Assembly (NCBI GenBank): GCA_012511735.1
Contig: JAAZFK010000032.1
Span: forward strand, 1-16,020
Length of the DNA stretch: 16,020 nucleotides
Reading direction: 5' to 3'
Source: Clostridiaceae bacterium
GTDB lineage: Bacteria > Bacillota > Clostridia > Saccharofermentanales > DTU023
The translations under genes were made by a program, and so were the position numbers. The notes beneath the pieces were generated by a model. It saw nothing but the letters and a program-made list of their open reading frames with translations. It made no database searches and was not told the DNA's origin. Of this stretch, positions 1 to 5,979 are shown one piece after another; the stretch's first letter is position 1; each line of letters opens with the position of its first letter.

Positions 1-101
1 ACACCACAAACCAGCGCCGCAATGGCCATGCCATTCGTCTGTGCGGGAGCCGGGGGCGGGGCGTAGCCGCCAGGTTGTTGATATTGCGTATTGTTTTCCA
101 T
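1..101 (-). CDS. N-terminal part of a DUF4190-like small membrane protein (runs off the left edge)
   Basis: Reading leftward from an ATG at 101, an open frame of 33 codons continues past the edge of the window. The first 22 residues are rich in Asn, Gln, Tyr, Gly, Pro and Ala (MENNTQYQQPGGYAPPPAPA), followed by NGMAIAALVCGV, which looks like the start of a transmembrane helix. A Pro/Gly/Gln-rich cytoplasmic leader running into an 'NG-A-A-LV-G' helix is typical of DUF4190-type proteins, which usually have two helices and no known function. The start is well supported: GGAGG lies at 112-108, six bases upstream. A promoter with a TTGACA box (174-202) and a hairpin with a T-tract (121-161) lie just upstream. 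The rest of the protein is outside the window, so the family call rests on the N-terminus alone. Confidence 0.62.
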   Translation of the reverse strand, partial: MENNTQYQQPGGYAPPPAPAQTNGMAIAALVCG

Positions 102-120
102 ATGTCTCCTCCAACAATAT

Positions 121-161
121 AAAAAAATATGGAAACGTTCTCGATCCTAGGATCCGTTTCC
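121..161 (-). terminator. Hairpin followed by T7, minus strand: addA terminator and/or attenuator of the next gene
   Basis: On the minus strand GGAAACG (161-155) pairs perfectly with CGTTTCC (137-131), followed after ATA by seven T residues (127-121). The 17-base loop contains the 12-base palindrome GATCCTAGGATC (143-154), which can form a second small stem stacked on the first. The order stem then T-tract fits a rho-independent terminator for leftward transcripts, that is, from addA. The plus strand has no T-run after the stem. The 7-bp stem is short and A/T-rich in the middle, so efficiency is uncertain. The element also lies between the predicted promoter (174-202) and the RBS of the left-edge gene. 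Confidence 0.55.
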
Positions 162-173
162 CCTTCTAGCCAA

Positions 174-202
174 ACAATAGGCAATGGGAGCGGCTTTGTC
201 AA
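174..202 (-). promoter_or_regulatory. Sigma-A-type promoter for the left-edge DUF4190-like gene
   Basis: On the minus strand a perfect TTGACA (202-197) is followed after exactly 17 bases by TATTGT (179-174), four of six matches to TATAAT. The expected start is an A near 167. That gives a leader of about 66 bases, beginning almost directly with the hairpin at 161-131. It is the best -35/-10 pair I found by eye in the window. It lies downstream of addA on the same strand, so the left-edge gene probably has its own transcript. Confidence 0.5.
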
Positions 203-276
203 GTTGAACCGGCCACTCAACTGCATAAGTTTACGATCATCTCTTCCTGGAACCTTGGGCTGAATGCGGGCCTCTG

Positions 277-3200
277 TCAAGGGAAGACAACCGGCCTTGC
301 CTCCCGGATCAGCCAGACGATCTTTTCTTTTACCCGATAATCCGTCGCCCGGTGAATCGCCTCTGAATAGAAATTCAATTGGATTTCATAACGGTCAATC
401 AATCGCTGGTCGCCACCGGTCGCCGGCAGGCGATCGGTTTTGAAATCCACCAGAATGGCCTGATCGTCTTCGATAAACCAAAGATCGATCATGCCCTGGA
501 TCAAGCTTATTTCTTCAGACGGAAAGGACGGATCGAGGCGGCTGGACGGAACTGCCAGAGTAAAGGGCATCTCCCGGTAGACTTTGTCAGCGGCCAGAAG
601 CCTGGCAGCCAGCTGGCTGTCAGCCCAACCGGCCGCCTGAGCCGCGAAGGGAAGGGCGGCCTGCCGCTCTGCCTGGGACAGGGTACGGGCAGCAAGGAGC
701 CGGTCCAGTTCCACTTCGTATTGTGCCTTGGCCTCCTCTAACGTCCGGCCCCGCAGGGCTTCAAGATCAAGAAACTGGAAGACGGTGTGCATGGTAGTCC
801 CCAGCAGGGCTCCCTGTGACGGTGTATCTTTTTCCCTGGAGCGCAAGGTCAGCGGCATGTCGGCTCTCTCCAACCTGGATGGCCCTGCCTGGGACTGATA
901 CTGCCAAACAGGTTCAGATCGCGCTTCGGACTCTGAAGAATGGATTCTTTGTTCCAGACCCAGCCGCTGCAATTCGGTCACAGTCACTTTAGCCGGTGCC
1001 CGGGCAGCATCTGTAAAGGGGATTTGACCGTCCAACTGTTTTTCAGGGGGGGAGGTAATCATCGATTGCCTGACCAAGGTGTCTGCATCCTTGCCCTCAG
1101 GCTGATCATCCGCCAAACCCTGCTCGAGCGTTTGATATAACTCTTTCCAGCGTGTAAGGCGCAGTTCTTCAATCACAGGGGGAAGTGCAAGGTCAGACCG
1201 GTGTCCTCTCTCATGATCGGCGGACTGTGAGGTCAATTGTGCGGCGAAGGCGGGATGCCTGAACGCCAGATAGGCCAGGAGCAGTTCAGCGTCATTTTTC
1301 AGATCCCATGTCAACCGGGCAGGGATCCGGCCGGCAAGGTCCTGCCGCTGCACAGTTTCCATTATTTTGGAATAGGCGGGTTTGGCTTCCAGGCTTTCCT
1401 GGTTGACGGTCAGGAGTAAGTAGAGGCCGTGGATGGCCCGTGTCATGGCAACATAAAGCAAACGCCAGGCTTCTGCCCGTTCACGGCTTGCCTCCTTGAT
1501 CAGCGCCGCCTGGTGCAGGGGATTGTTGATGACCGTCATGCCATGGTCGGTGATGGTTCCGCTTGACAGCCCTTCCTGCTCGGATAATAGGATAAGCGGT
1601 CTGGATTCTCTGCCCTGCCAGTTTAAGTCCAGCCGGCCCAGGATGACGTAGTCCCATTCAAGACCCTTGCTGCTATGGCGGGTCAGCACCCGGACGGCAC
1701 CGGGGAGAAAACCGGTGTCAGACGCTCCCTCTTTGGCTGCTCCCTCGATCATCCGCCTCATTTTGCGCAAGGCTCCCCGGACACCCGGCTGCGGGTCAGG
1801 ATCAGGTAGTGCCGCGGCATCCAGCAGCGTGTCGAGATCTGCCACGTAGCTTTCACCGAAAGTTGAATGGGCGATGTAGTTTTCATAGTCGGTCTCAAAG
1901 ATGATCAGATCGAGCAAATCCCTGAAGCTGAGTTCCTGAGCCAGAAAACGCCAGCGCTCCATCCTGTCGACAAACTTCCTGGCTTTTGCCGCCAGCGCAT
2001 GGTTCTCCATACCGCGAAGCTGGAAGAAGCGGTCATGGAAAAAGGGCCTGTGACTTGACTCCTGCGGGCTGTCTTCCGTCGGAATTGAGGCGACCTGGAT
2101 CAATTCTTCGGCGCTCCAGACTTCCGGGGCAAAGGGGCCGATGAGGACTGAAAGAAGGGAAAAATCCTGCCGGGGGGTATCGAGCAGGTTGAAGAGCGCC
2201 TCAAATTGCCGGAAGACCAGATTGTCCGGGAAGGCATCTCCTGATCTCGAGGTCACCGGTATGCCGTAGCGGGTCAGCACCTCCTCATAATCACGGCAAT
2301 TGTCATTGGTGGGCAGCAGGATGGCGATCTGTTGATAGCCGATCCCCTTTCGGTGGAGATCATGAATGATCCGTACCGCCAGGAGCGCCTCCCGGCTGGC
2401 TGGTGACTTGTCCAGTTCGAGGGGGATGGTCTGGTCGGGGGCATCTTCTTCTGTGGGACTTGTTTTTGTCTCCGTCGCGATTTCCAGCCTCACATTGGCG
2501 GGAAAGGAGGCAGCCCCCTTTTGATCATAAGCCAGCCATTTGTCCCGGTCCGCAAATAGTTTTTGGGTTTCGTCATAATCGATTTCACCTGCTTTTTTTG
2601 TGAGAAAAGAGCTGAAGAAATCATTGATAAAATCGATGATGACCGGGCGGGTGCGAAAGCAGCGGTTGAGCAAGGCCAGATAGCCGGTATAAGAGGAGGG
2701 AAGCTCAGGGATCGCCTCCGCGGGGCGGACCAGACAGGAGGCTTCCTGATGGCCGGCGAAAAGAGCAGGGTTGGCGTAGCGAAAACGATAAATGCTCTGC
2801 TTGATGTCACCGACCATGAGCAGGTTGTTCTTTGAGATCTGCCTGATGATCGAATCCTGGATACTGCTGGTATCCTGGTACTCGTCGACATAGATTTCTT
2901 TAAACCGGGCCACGTAGTCATCCCTGATGTCGGTTTCCTTCAGGATCTGCAGCGCGCCATGTTCTATATCGCTGAACAGGATGGTGTTCATGGCGAAGCG
3001 TCGTCTTTTGAACTCCCGGTCGACCAGAAGCACGACTTCCATGAATCGTGCGACTGATCGCGCGGACTGCCTGAGGTCCCGCCGGATGGTCTGCGTATCC
3101 TGGGTGAAAACGGAAGGATAATGGGTGACATAGGCGGCATCCCGGCTGGCGCCCCTCTTGATCTGGTCTGTGATCAGACCCACCAGAGGCAAGAGACCTT

Positions 3201-4281
3201 CCAGACATTGCCGGAGGAATTGATCTTTACGTTCTTTTTGGGCGGGATCCTTACCGGCCCGGGAAAAGTCGGGAAATTTAATTTCCCCTAACCGGTTGCC
3301 GATGGCCACGATCTGATCCCATCTCCCGGCACTCCGGTCGGACGCGTCCCCCAGGCGGGCGACCGCTCCGTCCACCAGATCAACCGCCTCCATCAACTGC
3401 TGATCTGTCTTGAGTTTCGACCGGGGCAGCTCCTCCCGCCAGTAAGCCGATTGCCTGATCCGGTCAAGGGTCAGGCGGGCCAGTTCATAGGCCTCGTCAA
3501 ACAAGTCCCACCAGTAGCCGGCCGCAAAATCGTCAGGAGAGGGGAACTGGTCCGCCCTTTCAAAGAGCCGGTCCAGGGCATCCGCTACGAATTGATCGTA
3601 ATCGGGCAAATTACGCAATTGATCGAGCATCTTTTCCAGGGCGGTTCTCAGGGGCGTGTCGTCCAGATCGGGCGCATAGGCTCGGGCAATGGTTTGGAAA
3701 TCCTCCAGCCATTCAGGCAGGCCTCTCTGCTCACGGGTCAAGGTCAGGGGGGCAGGATCCGCTTGGCCGGAGGCTTGTTGCGGGCTGTTGCCCTGGTCGA
3801 TTTTCGCGTAGAGATCGGACAAGACACTTTCGATTGAGTCATCCAGCAATTCTTTTTCCTGCCGGCCTTCCAGGATCCGATAGCCGGGTTCCAGGTAGGG
3901 TTGACCTTCTTCATCACAAAAAGTCGAAAGGTAGGCGGAGAGGATCTGATTGCAGAAGGCATGGATGGTTGAAATCTGGGCCAGATCCAGATCACCGGCC
4001 AGGCGGTCAAGGCGCCGCCTTTCTTGCGGATTTGCCGCTTCAAGCCGAAAACGTCGGAGCTGTGAGGCAATTTTTACCTTGAGATCTTTGGCGGCCAATT
4101 CGGTGAAGGTGATCACCAACAGTTGGGAGGGTTGAACGGTTCCTGACAACATCCGTTCAACAATCCGCCCGGTGATGGTCGTCGTCTTGCCCGATCCAGC
4201 CGCAGCAGAGATAAGCAGGTTGGCCGGCCGGTCGAAGCCGACGGCAAACCGCTGGTCTTCTGTCAATCTCGAGCGGGTCAT
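277..4281 (-). CDS. addA: AddA, ATP-dependent helicase/nuclease subunit A
   Basis: Subunit A of the AddAB helicase-nuclease, which unwinds and resects double-strand breaks to load RecA (functional analogue of RecBCD). All UvrD-like superfamily 1A helicase motifs are visible: Walker A AAAGSGKT at residues 26-33, Ia near 57-66 (ITFTELAAKD), Walker B VDEYQDTS at 465-472, III GDIKQSIYRFR at 491-501, V TRHSSKGLEWD at 867-877 and VI LLYVAMTRA at 941-949. The C-terminal RecB-type nuclease is intact: H1165, D1266 (GMIDLWF), D1279 and K1281 (VDFKTD), and Q1301. At 1334 residues it is somewhat longer than typical AddA (about 1200-1250), mostly through low-complexity linkers around 600-630 and 1050-1150. 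The ATG has GGAGG four bases upstream. The partner addB is not adjacent: it lies about 4 kb upstream in the transcription sense, beyond two opposite-strand genes. The protein's integrity suggests a working enzyme. Confidence 0.97.
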   Translation of the reverse strand: MTRSRLTEDQRFAVGFDRPANLLISAAAGSGKTTTITGRIVERMLSGTVQPSQLLVITFTELAAKDLKVKIASQLRRFRLEAANPQERRRLDRLAGDLDLAQISTIHAFCNQILSAYLSTFCDEEGQPYLEPGYRILEGRQEKELLDDSIESVLSDLYAKIDQGNSPQQASGQADPAPLTLTREQRGLPEWLEDFQTIARAYAPDLDDTPLRTALEKMLDQLRNLPDYDQFVADALDRLFERADQFPSPDDFAAGYWWDLFDEAYELARLTLDRIRQSAYWREELPRSKLKTDQQLMEAVDLVDGAVARLGDASDRSAGRWDQIVAIGNRLGEIKFPDFSRAGKDPAQKERKDQFLRQCLEGLLPLVGLITDQIKRGASRDAAYVTHYPSVFTQDTQTIRRDLRQSARSVARFMEVVLLVDREFKRRRFAMNTILFSDIEHGALQILKETDIRDDYVARFKEIYVDEYQDTSSIQDSIIRQISKNNLLMVGDIKQSIYRFRYANPALFAGHQEASCLVRPAEAIPELPSSYTGYLALLNRCFRTRPVIIDFINDFFSSFLTKKAGEIDYDETQKLFADRDKWLAYDQKGAASFPANVRLEIATETKTSPTEEDAPDQTIPLELDKSPASREALLAVRIIHDLHRKGIGYQQIAILLPTNDNCRDYEEVLTRYGIPVTSRSGDAFPDNLVFRQFEALFNLLDTPRQDFSLLSVLIGPFAPEVWSAEELIQVASIPTEDSPQESSHRPFFHDRFFQLRGMENHALAAKARKFVDRMERWRFLAQELSFRDLLDLIIFETDYENYIAHSTFGESYVADLDTLLDAAALPDPDPQPGVRGALRKMRRMIEGAAKEGASDTGFLPGAVRVLTRHSSKGLEWDYVILGRLDLNWQGRESRPLILLSEQEGLSSGTITDHGMTVINNPLHQAALIKEASRERAEAWRLLYVAMTRAIHGLYLLLTVNQESLEAKPAYSKIMETVQRQDLAGRIPARLTWDLKNDAELLLAYLAFRHPAFAAQLTSQSADHERGHRSDLALPPVIEELRLTRWKELYQTLEQGLADDQPEGKDADTLVRQSMITSPPEKQLDGQIPFTDAARAPAKVTVTELQRLGLEQRIHSSESEARSEPVWQYQSQAGPSRLERADMPLTLRSREKDTPSQGALLGTTMHTVFQFLDLEALRGRTLEEAKAQYEVELDRLLAARTLSQAERQAALPFAAQAAGWADSQLAARLLAADKVYREMPFTLAVPSSRLDPSFPSEEISLIQGMIDLWFIEDDQAILVDFKTDRLPATGGDQRLIDRYEIQLNFYSEAIHRATDYRVKEKIVWLIREARPVVFP

Positions 4282-4325
4282 AAAACCTCCAACCGGCCTG
4301 TTCCAGGTCCGGGATTCTGTCCATT

Positions 4326-4334
4326 ATTCTAACA
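4326..4334 (-). promoter_or_regulatory. Possible extended -10 promoter of addA
   Basis: On the minus strand TGT-TAGAAT (4334-4326) forms an extended -10 element (TGn plus a 4-of-6 -10 box). It would start transcription near 4319 and leave a leader of roughly 37 bases before the addA ATG. The -35 region at the right spacing (CGGGCA) is poor, so this depends on the extended -10. Because addA is separated from addB by opposite-strand genes, it needs a promoter in this 172-base divergent region. Confidence 0.33.
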
Positions 4335-4384
4335 GAACCGCCCTTGTCTGCCCGTACGGCTGAGGTAGTCGGGCCGGCCGTCAC

Positions 4385-4413
4385 TTGAAAGATCAAGCGA
4401 AATGTCTGAGAAT
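4385..4413 (+). promoter_or_regulatory. Possible promoter of the lipoprotein / LtaS-like unit
   Basis: TTGAAA (4385-4390, five of six to TTGACA) is followed after 17 bases by GAGAAT (4408-4413, four of six). The predicted start is near 4420, about 34 bases before the lipoprotein start. The transcript would begin with a small inverted repeat, ACCCG (4420-4424) and CGGGT (4435-4439), immediately in front of the RBS. The addA promoter candidate lies about 50 bases to the left on the other strand, making this a compact divergent control region. Confidence 0.35.
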
Positions 4414-4440
4414 AATAGAACCCGCTGACCAAACCGGGTG

Positions 4441-4447
4441 AGGGAGG
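4441..4447 (+). promoter_or_regulatory. RBS that fixes a TTG start for the lipoprotein
   Basis: AGGGAGG stands six bases before TTG at 4454, and no ATG or GTG in the same frame is better placed. The residues following this TTG form a complete lipoprotein signal peptide (KRKG, then a hydrophobic core, then the lipobox Cys), which independently supports this start. Confidence 0.75.
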
Positions 4448-4453
4448 AAACAC

Positions 4454-5917
4454 TTGAAAAGAAAAGGCATCCTGATTCTGTTTCTTGTCGCGGCACTTGT
4501 TTTGACGGTTGCCTGTGGTTCCCGTACCTTCAACGCGGAAGAACTGATCATGATCAGGGTTTCGGGTGCCAATGGCTTCGCCAGCGCGCATGTCAATACC
4601 GACCGGGCGGCGGTGGAAGCCCTGCTTGCTGAAGAGTCCGCCAAACTGGATGAGGGCGATGAAAAAGGACTTCAGCGTCATTTTCAGCGCGAAGCAGCGC
4701 TTAATTCCCTGGTCTTCACGGTTGACAGAACCGAGGGACTGAAGAACGGCGACGAACTGTCCATCCGGGCCGACTACGATCATCAGCTGGCAAAAGACGC
4801 CGGGATCCGCTTCCGAAATGTCCGGTTTAAATACAAGGTCGAGGGTCTTAAAGAAGCCCAGCCGATTGACGTGAAAGGTCAGGTCGCGCTCACCTTCTCC
4901 GGCTACGACGGGCGCGGACTTGCGGCCTTGTCCCTGTCGGGTGATCTGGATTTGTATAAGACGGACTTTGACTTTGTCTTTTCGTACGGCAATACGGGTC
5001 TTTCCAACGGTGATTCCGTGGAGCTAAAGGTGATTCCCGACAATCGGGCATTGACAGCCAAAGGAAAAATCGCCCGGGAGCAGACCCTGGTCTTTGACGT
5101 AAGGGGGCTGCCATCCCTGGCTGACATTGATTTGTTCGAGGATCTGGTTTTGATTTTTGACGGGGTCAGTGACCAGGGCCTTGTCTCCTTTGACACAAGC
5201 CGGCTGCCCGCCGAATGGGTGGAAGCAGGTATGCCAGATGAACTGCCCGTCCGGTTTACCGCATTGCCTTCCTCAGGTCTGGCGAACGGGGATCTGGTCC
5301 GTATCAAGGCTCTGGTCGATGAGGATTGGTTCGCGGAGCGGGGTCTGACTGCCACCGTGACTGAAAAAGAATTTCAGGTGACAGGCCTGAAGGAATACCC
5401 GAGAAATCTCGATGGCGTGGATCTGGTACCCCTGTTTGAGAAAATTGAGCCCTGGCTGGAAAGAGACCTTGCCGGGCGGCTGGACATGAACTATTGGAAC
5501 AAGGACATCAAAACGGGGGATCCTGTAAGCCGTTGGGATTACCGTTTCAACCAGGGAGTGATCCGTCTCTTTTACGGATACGATCAGGCTGATCGTTCCC
5601 ATAATTTCCTGGCGATCCTGCTCAAGGTATCGGTCGATGGTGTCTGCCTGGAGACAGTGCCCTACCAATCCTATTATGAACCGGGAGATCGGGAATCCTC
5701 GACACTCTACCTGCTTTATCTGATCGAAGAAGTCATGTATGACCGGCCACTGGTTGAGGATTTTCGGGAGATTAATCTACGCTTTCACGGGGATGTTGAA
5801 CTCGACCTTATTTCCGGGTTTAAAGGGCAATACGGCGGCAATCAAATGATGATTGTGGACGTGCCGGTTCCCGCTGATTACGAGTACGACCAAGCGGTTA
5901 CACCGGTAGTTCCATAA
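4454..5917 (+). CDS. Cell-surface lipoprotein with three internal beta-rich repeats, function unknown
   Basis: 487 residues from a TTG start. The N-terminus is a lipoprotein signal peptide: MKRKG, a hydrophobic stretch at 6-17, and a lipobox TVAC with the lipidated Cys at 21, so the mature protein should be anchored to the outer face of the membrane. I see three divergent repeats of about 80-100 residues, at roughly 32-132, 145-221 and 233-314. Each opens with a '(V/F)-(S/D)-G...G-(F/L)-(A/V)' strand (VSGANGFA, FSGYDGRGLA, FDGVSDQGLV), has a 'GL-NGD-V-(I/L)-(K/R)' turn (GLKNGD, GLSNGD, GLANGD) and ends in 'F-V-GL' (VEGLKE, VRGLPS, VTGLKE). A distinct C-terminal domain (315-487) is rich in Tyr, Asp and Trp with no motif I recognise. 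Similar 'GYDGKG...LSNGD' repeats occur in uncharacterised Bacillota surface proteins. The LtaS-like gene starts 62 bases downstream on the same strand, suggesting a shared envelope role (inference). No catalytic motif is evident. Confidence 0.85.
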   Translation: MKRKGILILFLVAALVLTVACGSRTFNAEELIMIRVSGANGFASAHVNTDRAAVEALLAEESAKLDEGDEKGLQRHFQREAALNSLVFTVDRTEGLKNGDELSIRADYDHQLAKDAGIRFRNVRFKYKVEGLKEAQPIDVKGQVALTFSGYDGRGLAALSLSGDLDLYKTDFDFVFSYGNTGLSNGDSVELKVIPDNRALTAKGKIAREQTLVFDVRGLPSLADIDLFEDLVLIFDGVSDQGLVSFDTSRLPAEWVEAGMPDELPVRFTALPSSGLANGDLVRIKALVDEDWFAERGLTATVTEKEFQVTGLKEYPRNLDGVDLVPLFEKIEPWLERDLAGRLDMNYWNKDIKTGDPVSRWDYRFNQGVIRLFYGYDQADRSHNFLAILLKVSVDGVCLETVPYQSYYEPGDRESSTLYLLYLIEEVMYDRPLVEDFREINLRFHGDVELDLISGFKGQYGGNQMMIVDVPVPADYEYDQAVTPVVP

Positions 5918-5924
5918 AGCGCTG

Positions 5925-5933
5925 TGCTATTAT
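5925..5933 (+). promoter_or_regulatory. Possible internal extended -10 promoter before the LtaS-like gene
   Basis: TGC-TATTAT (5925-5933) in the 62-base gap after the lipoprotein stop is an extended -10 with five of six matches to TATAAT. No recognisable -35 lies at the proper distance. It could give the LtaS-like gene some transcription independent of the lipoprotein, with a leader of about 40 bases containing GAGGAGG at 5966-5972. Confidence 0.28.
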
Positions 5934-5979
5934 GGCTGGGTACGCTCGGCAGGGTGACAGGCAAAGAGGAGGCTCTTGA

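Noticed and set aside
4282..4453. Possible tRNA (including Sec tRNA) in the addA/lipoprotein gap
   Set aside because: A GGTCCGGGATTC stretch recalls a T-arm, but no GTTCRANNC motif, matching acceptor stem or CCA-type end could be found. The other gaps also lacked a tRNA pattern.
4157..4783. 208-codon minus-strand frame spanning the addA start, the divergent region and the lipoprotein start
   Set aside because: It covers the starts of two well-supported genes with good RBSs, and its last part merely re-reads the addA N-terminus out of frame.
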